Shown one piece after another: positions 34,940-44,952 of a stretch of DNA of 64,000 nt. Below the pieces are notes generated by a model. It had not been told where the DNA came from and ran no database searches. It worked only from the letters and a program-made list of their open reading frames with translations. Positions within the stretch are counted from its first letter, which is position 1, and each line of letters starts with the position of its first letter. This DNA is from Candidatus Gastranaerophilales bacterium. GTDB taxonomy: Bacteria; Cyanobacteriota; Vampirovibrionia; Gastranaerophilales; Gastranaerophilaceae. The stretch spans positions 149,197 to 213,196 of the forward strand of contig CALUQY010000001.1 in assembly GCA_944323035.1 (NCBI GenBank), in the 5' to 3' direction. Both the position numbers and the translations under genes were made by a program.

Positions 34940-35072
34940 GTTAATAAGTTAATAAGTTAATAAGGTTTAACAGCTATCTAAGAATAAACACCGGAAAATC
35001 ATATTATTTCTTATCATAAACCTTATTAACAACAGCCAAAGGCTGTGATTAACTTATTAACTCATTAACCTT
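34940..35072. repeat. GTTAATAAG repeat palindrome
   Basis: Three tandem GTTAATAAG units (from 34940) face inverted CTTATTAAC/ATTAACC units near 35020-35072, with an ACAGCC/GGCTGT hairpin between. Related blocks lie at 31949-32068 and 38418-38528. It occupies most of the gap before the PC4-like gene. Confidence 0.7.
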
Positions 35073-35105
35073 GTATAAACTTATAATATGAAGAGGAGAC
35101 ACACT

Positions 35106-35342
35106 ATGGCAGATGCAAAAATTTTAGCTACAATTCCAAGAACAGATACAGAACAATTACAGATATCAATCAGCGAATACAAGGGAAGAAGTTACTTTAA
35201 CCTTCGCATCCACTACACAACAGACGGCGGCGCGACATGGCTTCCGACAAAAAAAGGCGTTACTTTCACACCTGAACAATTAGATTTATTGTCAGAAGCT
35301 ATTGAAGAAGCTAAAAAAGAATTCATGTCCGAGGGTGACTAA
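35106..35342 (+). CDS. PC4/p15-like ssDNA-binding protein
   Basis: 78 residues from ATG 35106; GAGGAG lies just upstream and makes the ATG at 35088 unlikely. The core (LQISISEYKGRSYFNLRIHY, then WLPTKKGVTFTPEQLDLLSEAI) matches the transcriptional coactivator PC4 fold, a small beta-sheet with a C-terminal helix that dimerises and binds single-stranded DNA. Bacterial members are linked to DNA metabolism. It lies 60 bp before priA on the same strand, consistent with replication or repair, but that is inference. Confidence 0.8.
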   Translation: MADAKILATIPRTDTEQLQISISEYKGRSYFNLRIHYTTDGGATWLPTKKGVTFTPEQLDLLSEAIEEAKKEFMSEGD

Positions 35343-35402
35343 GTCGCCCCCTTATATTTGGCTGGTCAATAAAAAGTCGTGTTGAACACATTGGAGTTAG
35401 AA

Positions 35403-37610
35403 TTGTCAAAATATGCCTTAGCATTAGTAAATATCAAAGGATTGGGGGTAAAGACATACAGTTACCTTATTCCTGATGAAATGCAGGGCAAAATCCAAAT
35501 CGGACAGGTAATTCTTGTTCCGTTTGGCCGGCAAGGACTTGTTAACGCTTTTTGTGTGGGATTTTCCGACTACCTGCCGCCTGAAATCAAGGCAAAAAAA
35601 GTGAGCAGGATTCTGGAGGAAAATCCCCTTTTTACTATTGACTACCTGAAACTTCTGGAATGGGTCGCAAATTATTATTGTACGGACTTAATCACTGTCA
35701 TAAACGCTGCAATTCCGCTAAAATTAATTGAAAAAGCCGCAAAAACCGAACAGGTCGTGGAATTCATCACTTTTGAAGGCGCAACCAAACGCCAGAGAGA
35801 AGTTCTTGAAAAATTACAATCCCGCGGAAAATGTAATCTTATCTTTTTTGAAAAAGAGGCAAAAACCACCCGCGCGACAATCAAAAAACTTGAAGAACTT
35901 GGATGTATAAAGCTTACGAATGAAGAGCTTTACCGCAACCCGCTTGATATTCTGCAAATAACACAACGCGAAGCACTTTATGAGCTTTCGCCGGAACAAA
36001 ACACCGTTTACGAAGGGATAAAGAAAAAATTTGCACAAAACCCGACAGAAACAGTGCTTTTACACGGCGTCACCGCAAGCGGCAAGACAGAAGTTTATTT
36101 TAAACTTATTGACGATTGCATAAAATCGGGGAAAAATGTTCTTTTTCTGGCTCCTGAAATCGCGCTTGCCTCACAGCTTACAAAGCGGCTTGCAAAAAAA
36201 TTCGGAACAGAAGACGTCGCAATCTGGCACAGCAGTATTTCAGACGGCGAACGTTATGACGTCTGGCAAAAACTTTACCGCGATGAGATTAAAATTCTGG
36301 CCGGCGCGCGCTCTGCGGTTTTTGCACCGCTAAAAAATATCGGGCTTATTATAATTGACGAGGAACACGAAAGCGCCTACAAACAAACAAGCCCTGCACC
36401 TCGATATGATGCAAAAGTCGTCGCACAAAAATTACAGGAATTTCATCAATGCCCGATGATTTTAGGTTCTGCAACGCCGGACATTTCCAGCTACTACCGC
36501 GCGATAAACAGCGGAAACCTTTTTGAACTTTTGAAACGATATAATAACGCAAAAGTTCCGCCGGTATCCGTTATTAATATGCAAAACCACGGCAAAGCAG
36601 CATATAAAAACTTAATTTCAAAACCGCTTCAAACAGCGATAACAGAAACCCTTGAAAAAGGTCAGCAGGTAATTTTGCTTATTAACCGGCGCGGCTTTTC
36701 AACCTATACCCAGTGTCAGGCGTGCGGTCACGTAATAGAGTGCCCGCACTGCGCAATTCCGATGATATGGCATGCAAAAGACCAGCTTCTCAAGTGTCAT
36801 TATTGTAACCATACGGAATATTTTCCGGATTTCTGCCCGTCTTGCGGCTCGGACGCGTTCAAAAACAGCGGTGTCGGAACACAAAAAATTGAACAATTTA
36901 TAAAAGAGCTTTACCCCGAACACAATGTCGAACGTATTGACAGCGATATTTTAAGCCGCAAAGGCGAACACGTCAGGCTTTTGGAAAAATTCCAGCGCGG
37001 CGAAATTGATATTCTTGTCGGCACACAAATGATAGCCAAAGGGCTTGACAACCCGAACGTAACGCTTGTCGGTGTAATTTCAGCGGATGCAAGCTTTAAC
37101 CTGCCTGATTTCAGAGCATCAGAGCGCGGGTTCCAGCTTTTAACACAGGTTGCAGGCCGCGCCGGAAGAGGCGAATTCTCAGGAAGCGTTATTTTCCAGA
37201 CCTATAATCCGGATTACTACGCACTTGCCAGCGCTAAATCACAAAATTACAAAGAATTTTACGACACGGAAATAGTTGCCCGCGAAGAATTTGACTACCC
37301 GCCATTCAGCCAGATTATAAGAATAATTTTGAGCAGCGAAAACAATTTCCGCGCAGAGAAATCCGCACAGGAAATTGTTCTCAGATTAGCCACAATTATT
37401 GATAAATTCGGTGTAAGCGAACGGCTTGAAGTTCTAGGCCCGACACCTTGCGTAATCGAGCGGATAAACGGACTTTACCGGTTTCAGATACTCATAAAAA
37501 ATAAGCTCGGAGAAAAAGGACATAGCTTTATTTCAAGCTTTATCAGTAAAATCACAATGCCGCGCGATATCAGAATGGCCGTAGACGTTGACCCGCTGGA
37601 TATACTATAA
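35403..37610 (+). CDS. priA: Primosomal helicase PriA
   Basis: 735 residues from TTG 35403, chosen because GGAG lies 7 bases upstream; a GTG at 35379 is also possible. N-terminal DNA-binding part: YSYLIPDEMQGKIQIGQVILVPFG. Helicase core: Walker A LLHGVTASGKTEVY, IIDEEHE, LGSATPD, NRRGFST, and VGTQMIAKGLDNPNV. The zinc-binding insertion has cysteines in CQACGHVIECPHC, CHYC and CPSC. PriA reloads the replicative helicase at stalled forks. Confidence 0.95.
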   Translation: MSKYALALVNIKGLGVKTYSYLIPDEMQGKIQIGQVILVPFGRQGLVNAFCVGFSDYLPPEIKAKKVSRILEENPLFTIDYLKLLEWVANYYCTDLITVINAAIPLKLIEKAAKTEQVVEFITFEGATKRQREVLEKLQSRGKCNLIFFEKEAKTTRATIKKLEELGCIKLTNEELYRNPLDILQITQREALYELSPEQNTVYEGIKKKFAQNPTETVLLHGVTASGKTEVYFKLIDDCIKSGKNVLFLAPEIALASQLTKRLAKKFGTEDVAIWHSSISDGERYDVWQKLYRDEIKILAGARSAVFAPLKNIGLIIIDEEHESAYKQTSPAPRYDAKVVAQKLQEFHQCPMILGSATPDISSYYRAINSGNLFELLKRYNNAKVPPVSVINMQNHGKAAYKNLISKPLQTAITETLEKGQQVILLINRRGFSTYTQCQACGHVIECPHCAIPMIWHAKDQLLKCHYCNHTEYFPDFCPSCGSDAFKNSGVGTQKIEQFIKELYPEHNVERIDSDILSRKGEHVRLLEKFQRGEIDILVGTQMIAKGLDNPNVTLVGVISADASFNLPDFRASERGFQLLTQVAGRAGRGEFSGSVIFQTYNPDYYALASAKSQNYKEFYDTEIVAREEFDYPPFSQIIRIILSSENNFRAEKSAQEIVLRLATIIDKFGVSERLEVLGPTPCVIERINGLYRFQILIKNKLGEKGHSFISSFISKITMPRDIRMAVDVDPLDIL

Positions 37611-38096
37611 GTTAAGAGGGGTTTCTTCCTCCCGCAATTATCTTTTTACGCATCAAACCCAAAATTCTCTATTTCTATCATAATAAAGCTGTAAGCCGTA
37701 AAGCCTTGATTTCAAGCCTTGAGTAAACCTGATTCGTATATAACACCGCTTGACCATGCATTATTATCACCACTAGCGGGCATATCAATTAACAAACGAT
37801 TGTAAAACATGGAAGCAAGTTCCTCACTGGTCTGAAGCCTGCTTTCGCTATCATGACTTCGGCATAAGTTGCCTGCATCAGTCTGTTTACTTACACCTGC
37901 AGAAGAAGTTAACGGCATCGGTGCCATCACACCGATTATCGTGAGGGAAAGCAAAATCTCCGCCATGGTGAACGCTATTCGTCGTCCGTGAGCCCGTAAA
38001 CCCTTTATGGCTCTCGACTCAGTCGAGCGGCTCAGCCAGTGTCATTCCGAACTGCGTGAGCGAGCAGAGGCACCAAGCGAAAATGTGAAACAAAAC

Positions 38097-38183
38097 TGTC
38101 ATGCTGAACTCGTTTCAGCATCTATCCAGCGTTGGAAACTACCGGTAACGTTGGACAGATCCCGAAACAAGTTCGGAATGACA
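38097..38183. repeat. 87-bp palindromic element, TGTCATGCTGAAC type, copy 2
   Basis: Same length, orientation and hairpin layout as 31723-31809, and again in the leader region of a broken pilin. A half-copy (TGTCATTCCGAAC) lies near 38040. Confidence 0.82.
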
Positions 38184-38202
38184 TGTGGACGCAGGGTGGG
38201 TT

Positions 38203-38242
38203 GACTGGATTGCCACGCCGACTTTCGTCGGCTCGCAATGAC
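38203..38242. repeat. Partial GTCATTGCGAG-type element
   Basis: Right half only: TTGACTGGATTGCCACG to CTCGCAATGACG, with an internal CCGAC/GTCGG hairpin. Confidence 0.65.
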
Positions 38243-38355
38243 GAATACTTTACGTCCTTCACGCTTACTTCTTTCGTGGTACTGTCGCTCGAGTTCAATT
38301 ATAGAGCCGGCTCAGCCGCCCCTGCATTTGTTAATACATTCCTGCGGTTTTTCAT

Positions 38356-38606
38356 TCTTTCCATCCTTTCTTTTATTGCGTTGGGCTGGAAAGCCCAAAC
38401 TACATTCTTTTTTTCTAGTTAATGAGTTAATAAGTTAATTAGGATTATGGGAGTTTATCCGGGTTTATTTTCGTCAATTCGGTCATATCCCTTATTAACT
38501 CTTTAACCTATTAACTTATTAAGTTTTATCGTCCATTCGACAATAATGACTCTTTGCCTTATTCTCTTATTGCCTTCTTCGTTATGTACCATGTTTTATA
38601 TTTTGC
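38356..38606. repeat. Gene-free block matching 31896-32122 but lacking the structured element
   Basis: TTGGGCTGG...CCCAA hairpin, GTTAATGAGTTAATAAG units from 38418, inverted units to 38528, then TTATTCTCTTATTGCC (to 38574) directly followed by TTCTTCGTTATGTACCATG. This is the empty version of the site occupied by copy C at 32123-32308. Confidence 0.8.
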
Positions 38607-38656
38607 CAAGGGGGCAAAAATATTTTTTTTTGAACTTAATAAAATTACAAAATATC

Positions 38657-38684
38657 TTGAAAAAATAAATAATTAGTGTAAAAT
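38657..38684 (+). promoter_or_regulatory. Promoter of the decarboxylase gene, apparently leaderless
   Basis: TTGAAA (38657-38662), 16-bp spacer, TAAAAT (38679-38684). The ATG at 38692 begins 8 bases downstream, and there is no ribosome-binding site. Confidence 0.55.
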
Positions 38685-38691
38685 TAACATT

Positions 38692-40143
38692 ATGACGAAC
38701 GTAACAAAGCAAAAAAGATTTACCGGAAATATACAAAAGAAATATAATAAAGTAAAAGCCCCGATAGTTGAAGCACTGCAGCAGGCTTATATTAATCCGA
38801 CATACCAGTTTCATATTCCGGGGCACACAAAAGGCGCAGGTGCACTGCCGGAATTCAAACGCCTTATCGGAAGCCGTGCTCTAAATATCGACACGACCGA
38901 TGAGTTTGATAATCTGGGAACCCTTCACCCTGCAACCGGCCCTATTAAAGAAGCTCAGGAGCTTGCGGCAAAAGCCTTTGGTGCAGAAAAGACATTTTTC
39001 CTGCTTAACGGTTCAACTGCCGGCAACCTTGCTATTGCAATGGCTTTAACAAAAAAAGGGCAGAAAGTTATTATTAACAGGAACTGCCACCGATCAGCTC
39101 TGACAGGAATGATTATTTCCGGAGCAGAACCTATCTGGGTGAATCCTAAACAATTTACCGATTGGGGTATCTGGGGAAATATTACCCCTGAAACGATTGA
39201 AGATGCCCTAAAATCCCACAGCGACGTTTCAATGGTCTGGATTACCAACCCTACTTATGAAGGCGTTGTTTCTGACATAAAATCAATTTCTGCAATATGC
39301 AAAAAATATAACGTTCCGCTAATCGTTGATGAGGCACACGCTTGCCTTTGGAATTTTAATGAACATCTTCCGACCTCAGCACTCAAACTCGGCGCGGATG
39401 CGGTTGTTCATTCGCTTCACAAAACCGGCGGAAGCATGAGCCAGAGTTCAATGCTGCATATCGCAAAAAATTCTTTAATTAATGCGGATGATGTGGAAAA
39501 AGCTTTAAAACTTTTACACACAACCAGCCCGTCAATGATTTTACTTGCAAGCCTTGATGCCGCAAGAGCAAACCTTGAATCCCCGCGCGGTAAAAAAGCA
39601 CTTGCACGTGCTGTTGCGAACGCAAAATATCTGCGCAAAGAAATCGACAAAATGGAACATATTCATCACCTGCGCCCTGATTTCGGATACAAAACAGATG
39701 TAACCAAAGTATTTATAAAAGCTGACGGACTTTCCGGCAAAAGGCTTGAAAGCATTCTGGAAATCGACTTCAATATTGAAGTGGAAAGCGCTTCTGATAA
39801 CGGCTTGCTGATACTTTCAAACATCGGCAACAAGCGTTCCGATATTGAATACCTTGTAAAATGCCTGAACAAAATTGATAAATCTCATTACTCAGACATA
39901 TATTATTTAGAAAAGAAAAAGCACATGCCAATGCTGACGCCTCAAATAAAAATGAGCCTGCGCGAAGCTTATTATGCAGAAAAAGAAACTCTGCCAAAAG
40001 CGCAGGCAATCGGCAGAATTTGTGCGGAAGTAATCGCGGAATGCCCGCCGGGAATTGCAATTCTTCTTCCGGGCGAACTTATTACGGAAAAACATCTTCC
40101 GTACCTCACCGATTATGAATGCATTGAAGTCATTACCGGCTAA
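38692..40143 (+). CDS. speA: Orn/Lys/Arg decarboxylase family, probable arginine decarboxylase
   Basis: 483 residues. Fold-type I PLP enzyme of the short SpeA/LdcC-like group: QFHIPGHTKGAG, DTTDEFDNLGTLHPATGPI, LLNGSTAGNLA, VDEAHACLWNF, and HSLHKTGGSMSQSSML, where the lysine binds PLP. It probably makes agmatine from arginine for polyamines; lysine or ornithine cannot be excluded. No other polyamine gene is adjacent. Confidence 0.88.
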   Translation: MTNVTKQKRFTGNIQKKYNKVKAPIVEALQQAYINPTYQFHIPGHTKGAGALPEFKRLIGSRALNIDTTDEFDNLGTLHPATGPIKEAQELAAKAFGAEKTFFLLNGSTAGNLAIAMALTKKGQKVIINRNCHRSALTGMIISGAEPIWVNPKQFTDWGIWGNITPETIEDALKSHSDVSMVWITNPTYEGVVSDIKSISAICKKYNVPLIVDEAHACLWNFNEHLPTSALKLGADAVVHSLHKTGGSMSQSSMLHIAKNSLINADDVEKALKLLHTTSPSMILLASLDAARANLESPRGKKALARAVANAKYLRKEIDKMEHIHHLRPDFGYKTDVTKVFIKADGLSGKRLESILEIDFNIEVESASDNGLLILSNIGNKRSDIEYLVKCLNKIDKSHYSDIYYLEKKKHMPMLTPQIKMSLREAYYAEKETLPKAQAIGRICAEVIAECPPGIAILLPGELITEKHLPYLTDYECIEVITG

Positions 40144-40197
40144 GCCGGCTCTATATTTTAGTCATTGGTAAAAATTTATAAGACAAATTTAAAAACT

Positions 40198-40217
40198 AGC
40201 GGGTCATAAAACCCGCT
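40198..40217 (+). terminator. Terminator after the decarboxylase gene
   Basis: AGCGGGT (40198-40204) pairs with ACCCGCT (40211-40217), followed by a short T-rich stretch. Confidence 0.6.
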
Positions 40218-40269
40218 TTCTCAATTATAAATATTTTGTTAAAAATAGCTGAAAACTATTGCAATCTAA

Positions 40270-41646
<1,377 letters not shown>

Positions 41647-41649
41647 CGG

Positions 41650-41697
41650 ATTTTGCACTCTGCCGAACAAACGATTGAGTATCGTTTGTGAGAGGTG
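41650..41697 (-). repeat. Fragment of the structured dispersed element, reverse orientation
   Basis: CACTCTGCCGA, hairpin ACAAACGAT/ATCGTTTGT, then GAGAGGT, matching the reverse complement of the central hairpin of copies A, C and D. The stem bases differ on both sides but still pair. Confidence 0.6.
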
Positions 41698-41829
41698 CGA
41701 AGTGATTGCGCAGCACGAACCCAGCACGAAGTAACGCGCAGCTTGTGAACGAACCGTTTTGTGAAAGCAAAACATCGTGAACACAGCGGAGCGTGAAGTA
41801 ATAATCCAAGACAGACCAAATAAAACTTG

Positions 41830-41858
41830 AGCGGTTCGGGAAATCCCGAACCGCTTTT
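41830..41858 (+). terminator. Terminator, enolase transcript
   Basis: AGCGGTTCGGG (41830-41840) pairs with CCCGAACCGCT (41845-41855), a 4-base loop and following T run. Confidence 0.8.
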
Positions 41859-41877
41859 TACTTATATTCTCATTTAG

Positions 41878-42759
41878 TCAAGAGTGGTATTTTCTAACCC
41901 TGCGCATAACAAGTCCGCCCCCGCCCCGGCAAGCGGCAGTAATCATTTCTCCTTCTAACCGCACCCCGCAAGGACAATCTTTTACAATCTCCAGTTCATA
42001 AGGATTTGGAATATAAAAATCCTTACCCAGCGTTACATAACACGGAAGCCACGGATGCAGCGCTTTAATACGCGCAGCAATTTCCTCTGCTGTTTCACTC
42101 TCAAAATCAAGCATCATTTCATCTTCTTCAATATTCGGGAAATATGTTGCCAGCGCTTCATTTTGATCTACCGGCACGATTTCGCCCCTATCCAGCGCGA
42201 CAAGGAATTCCGGCAGCGCCTGTTTTACCTCAAAAACCGTTTTATCCCGCAGTTCTTTTGACGTATAATAAGGTAATACCTCAACTCTCTTCTGATACAA
42301 AATGGCACCGTTATCAAATTTTTCATCAATCAGATGAAACGTAAATCCCGAAAAAGTTTCCCTATTTTTTATGACCTGCAAATAAGGATTTGGCCCGCGA
42401 TATTTCGGCAAAAGCGAAGGGTGAACGTTAACCGACGCAAGTTTTGGCACCTCAAAGATTTCACGCTTAATCTTTTCCCGCCATGTTCCGACAAGCATTA
42501 AATCAATATTATTCTCCAGTAAAAATTGTCGGAATTCTTTAGAATTAACAGAGGAGAAACGCAAATCCTTCAACTTATATTTTTTTATAAGCGTGTTTTC
42601 AACGGAAGGTTTAAAAAAATCCGAAAGCCTCAAACGCCATTCGGGCATAATAAGGTTTTCATAGCGGAAAACTCCGGCGATTTCGACACCGCGGCATGCC
42701 CTGCATCCTTCAATAAGTGCGCATAACATCTGACCTTTTCCGACTAAAACAACCCGCAT
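41878..42759 (-). CDS. Formyltransferase-family protein (Fmt-like)
   Basis: 293 residues. The catalytic region has the family layout: NVHPSLLPKYRGPNPYLQVI (N, H and the SLLPxYRG loop) and GFTFHLIDEKFDNGAILYQ with the conserved aspartate. The N-terminus (MRVVLVGKGQMLCALIEGCR) is a Rossmann start but differs from standard methionyl-tRNA formyltransferase (usually FMGTPxFA). The C-terminal domain is not typical of Fmt. It could be the genome's Fmt or a sugar N-formyltransferase. It follows smpB by 18 bp. Confidence 0.65.
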   Translation of the reverse strand: MRVVLVGKGQMLCALIEGCRACRGVEIAGVFRYENLIMPEWRLRLSDFFKPSVENTLIKKYKLKDLRFSSVNSKEFRQFLLENNIDLMLVGTWREKIKREIFEVPKLASVNVHPSLLPKYRGPNPYLQVIKNRETFSGFTFHLIDEKFDNGAILYQKRVEVLPYYTSKELRDKTVFEVKQALPEFLVALDRGEIVPVDQNEALATYFPNIEEDEMMLDFESETAEEIAARIKALHPWLPCYVTLGKDFYIPNPYELEIVKDCPCGVRLEGEMITAACRGGGGLVMRRVRKYHS

Positions 42760-42777
42760 AACAAGGCTCCTTTATTT

Positions 42778-43227
42778 TTAGCGAATTTTACCCGCCCGCT
42801 CCATTTCGCGCTTTTGATCCTTTTTCGTTAAATCCTCGCGCTTATCGTATAATTTTTTCCCTTTAACCAGAGCAATTTCCAGTTTGGCAAGCCCCTGAAT
42901 AAAAAACATCTCCAGAGGTACAATCGTATAACCTTCTTTTTTCACTTTTTGCGAAATTTTTAATAATTCCTTTTTCGTCAGCAATAATTTTCTAAGTCTT
43001 TCCGGCTCGTGATTATAACGGTTTCCGTGTTCATAGGGCGAAATATGACATTTATAAAGGAATAATTCATTATCAACAAAACTGCAAAAGCTATCTTTCA
43101 AGTTTACCAGATTTTGTCTGATAGACTTAATCTCGGTTCCGGATAGCACAATTCCGGCCACGTATTTTTCAAAAACAATATAATCGTGGAATGCTTTTCT
43201 GTTTGTGGTTATAATTTTTCTTTCCAT
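42778..43227 (-). CDS. smpB: SsrA-binding protein SmpB
   Basis: 149 residues, family-typical. Motifs: NRKAFHDYIVFEKYVAGIVLSGTEIKS (split across the N-terminal strand), HISPYEHGNRYNHEPERLRKLLL, and the basic tail GKKLYDKREDLTKKD. It brings tmRNA to stalled ribosomes. No tmRNA gene is seen in the window. 36 bp downstream of gmk. Confidence 0.96.
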   Translation of the reverse strand: MERKIITTNRKAFHDYIVFEKYVAGIVLSGTEIKSIRQNLVNLKDSFCSFVDNELFLYKCHISPYEHGNRYNHEPERLRKLLLTKKELLKISQKVKKEGYTIVPLEMFFIQGLAKLEIALVKGKKLYDKREDLTKKDQKREMERAGKIR

Positions 43228-43263
43228 AAAAAGAATTGTAGCACAAAATCCTGAAAATTACTT

Positions 43264-43956
43264 TTATTTAGCGCGGAATACTTCTGCCATTTCTTCTACC
43301 GATTCAGCCAAATCATCATTTCTGATTATGACATCATACTTGTCTTTAAATCCCAATTCATAACTGGCTTTATCCAAACGCTCTTTAATCGCGTCAAGAG
43401 TTTCGGTACCGCGTTTTACAAGACGTGAAGCCAGTTCTGTCATTGACGGCGGTTCAAAGAAAAGCAACAGCGATTCCGGACGTTTTTTCTTAACCATCAT
43501 TGCGCCGTCAACATCTAACGCCATAACAACATTTTTGCCCGTTGCCAAAGCCTCATCAACATCTTTTTTTCTGGTTCCGTAAAATTTATCTGCATAAACA
43601 TTTACGTATTCTAAGAATTCATCATTTTCAATTCCTTTTTTAAACTCTTCGGGTTTAAGAAAATGATAGTTGACGCCGTCGACTTCTCCCGGTCTCGGTT
43701 TTCTGGTTGTGCAGGTAACAACACGCGAGAAAAACCCGTATTTTTTATCAAAACCGTTCAAAATACTGTCTTTACCGACGCCTGACGGTCCTGACACCAC
43801 ACAAACAAATTTATCTTTAATCCCGTTTTCTCCTACATCAAGGAGTTTCGTAAGATTATTCTTCATAATTGTACCGAATTCAACATTTCGGGCATTGTTA
43901 GAATTCAGGCCTTTTCTTCTACAATCCAAATCTCTACCTATTGAGTTTATCTGCAT
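43264..43956 (-). CDS. gmk: Guanylate kinase with N-terminal tag
   Basis: 230 residues, about 30 longer than usual. The kinase begins near residue 48: VCVVSGPSGVGKDS (Walker A), TTRKPRPGEVDGVNYHF, FLEYVNVYADKFYGT. It converts GMP to GDP. The lead-in MQINSIG...NARNVEFGTIMKNN carries a VEFG motif resembling tags on the nucleotidyltransferase-like and 486-aa proteins in this window. An internal ATG follows VEFGTI, so a shorter start is possible, but the tag is in frame and similar to the others. Confidence 0.93.
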   Translation of the reverse strand: MQINSIGRDLDCRRKGLNSNNARNVEFGTIMKNNLTKLLDVGENGIKDKFVCVVSGPSGVGKDSILNGFDKKYGFFSRVVTCTTRKPRPGEVDGVNYHFLKPEEFKKGIENDEFLEYVNVYADKFYGTRKKDVDEALATGKNVVMALDVDGAMMVKKKRPESLLLFFEPPSMTELASRLVKRGTETLDAIKERLDKASYELGFKDKYDVIIRNDDLAESVEEMAEVFRAK

Positions 43957-44063
43957 AAATATTTTTCCTTATTCCCTAATTTCAACGCTGTTTGAGGCGT
44001 TTTTCTACACCGGCCGGCCTTGCCTATGTGTGCATTGACCACATGGCCAGCAGGCCGTAAAAA

Positions 44064-44087
44064 AGAGCGCTTATGGTGGGGCGCTCT
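44064..44087 (-). terminator. Terminator of the rplU-rpmA transcript
   Basis: AGAGCGC (44064-44070) pairs with GCGCTCT (44081-44087); on the minus strand a T6 run follows directly. Confidence 0.75.
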
Positions 44088-44118
44088 CTACAATTACTAA
44101 TTTAAAACTTCAAATAAA

Positions 44119-44376
44119 CTAGCCAGCTGCATAAACGCTAACTTGTCTTCTATCACGTCTATATGCTTCAAATTTGACTGTACCGTCAATCAAAGCAAAT
44201 AAAGTATCATCACTGCCAATGCCGACATTGTTACCAGGGTGGAATTTAGTTCCTCTCTGGCGGACAATAATATTACCGGCTTTAACAGTTTCGCCGCCGA
44301 ATTTTTTAACGCCTAAACGTTTCGCTTCGGAGTCGCGGCCGTTACGGGTGGATCCCATACCTTTCTTATGTGCCAT
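44119..44376 (-). CDS. rpmA: 50S ribosomal protein L27
   Basis: 85 residues, full match to L27 pattern: [16 protein letters not shown], then [17 protein letters not shown] and [16 protein letters not shown]. It starts directly MAHKKG without the cleaved N-terminal extension found in Firmicutes. L27 reaches the peptidyl-transferase centre. It lies 31 bp after rplU. Confidence 0.97.
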   Translation of the reverse strand: MAHKKGMGSTRNGRDSEAKRLGVKKFGGETVKAGNIIVRQRGTKFHPGNNVGIGSDDTLFALIDGTVKFEAYRRDRRQVSVYAAG

Positions 44377-44407
44377 TGTTATATCTCCTATTTTTTATTT
44401 CAGTTAA

Positions 44408-44758
44408 TTATTCTTCTGATGCTGCTTCATCAGCTTTCTTTTGAGCAGAAGTTCTGATTTTGTTAATCATAACTCTTGTAAAGCCTTGTCTGTGGCCTTG
44501 TTTTTTTCTATAACCTTTTTTAGGTCTTTGTTTAAATACGATAATTTTCTTAGCTCTGTCGTGAAGCATGATAGTACCTTCAGCGCAGGCTCCTGTAACA
44601 TAAGGCTGACCTACTTTAGATTTTTTGCCGTTAACTATCATCACGACTTTATCAAAAACAACTTTTGAATCTTTTTCGCCATCAAGCAATTCAACGTCTA
44701 AATAACGACCTTCTTCAACTTGATATTGTTTTCCGCCGGTTTCTACTATTGCGTACAT
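44408..44758 (-). CDS. rplU: 50S ribosomal protein L21
   Basis: 116 residues. L21 motifs: MYAIVETGGKQYQVEEG at the start, KVGQPYVTGACAEGTIM, KKIIVFKQRPKKGYRKKQGH. The final 15 residues are an extra acidic tail (AQKKADEAASEE). Co-transcribed with rpmA in the usual order. Confidence 0.97.
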   Translation of the reverse strand: MYAIVETGGKQYQVEEGRYLDVELLDGEKDSKVVFDKVVMIVNGKKSKVGQPYVTGACAEGTIMLHDRAKKIIVFKQRPKKGYRKKQGHRQGFTRVMINKIRTSAQKKADEAASEE

Positions 44759-44885
44759 ATTTATATTTCCTTTCGCTTTGGGTCTCGTAATTCTTTTGTG
44801 TCTTGAGCCATAACCGGAAGTTTCCGATTAATAAACTATTTCGGCATTTAGAATTTTTAGGCACGAGTTGCCCCTAATACACTAT
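44759..44885 (-). promoter_or_regulatory. Leader of rplU-rpmA
   Basis: About 127 bases of untranslated leader between the predicted transcription start near 44885 and the rplU ATG. It has a CGGAA/TTCCG hairpin near 44815-44828. Ribosomal L21 leaders are known regulatory sites in other bacteria; I cannot match a specific motif here. Confidence 0.4.
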
Positions 44886-44891
44886 TATGAT

Positions 44892-44920
44892 TATTGCAAA
44901 GAGAAAATTTCTTGTCAAGT
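44892..44920 (-). promoter_or_regulatory. Promoter of rplU-rpmA
   Basis: Minus strand TTGACA (44915-44920), 17-bp spacer, AATAAT (44892-44897). Confidence 0.65.
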
Positions 44921-44952
44921 TCAAACAACGTTTTTTAAGGAATGTAAAGGAG

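Larger units (their letters stand above)
37712..38355 (-). pseudogene. Second broken pilin-like locus
   Basis: ATG 38355 (AGGATGG upstream) starts MKNRRNVLTNAGAAEPAL then stops; this leader is homologous to MKKQRSVITCT at 31895. Repeats fill 38000-38250, after which AFTMAEILLSLTIIG resumes at about 37970 and the frame runs to 37712 with a collapsed body: CRSHDSESRL...EELASMFYNRLL resembles the C-terminal part of the other pilins. The middle of the pilin is deleted and the CxKR end is missing. Clearly non-functional as a normal pilin. Confidence 0.75.
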
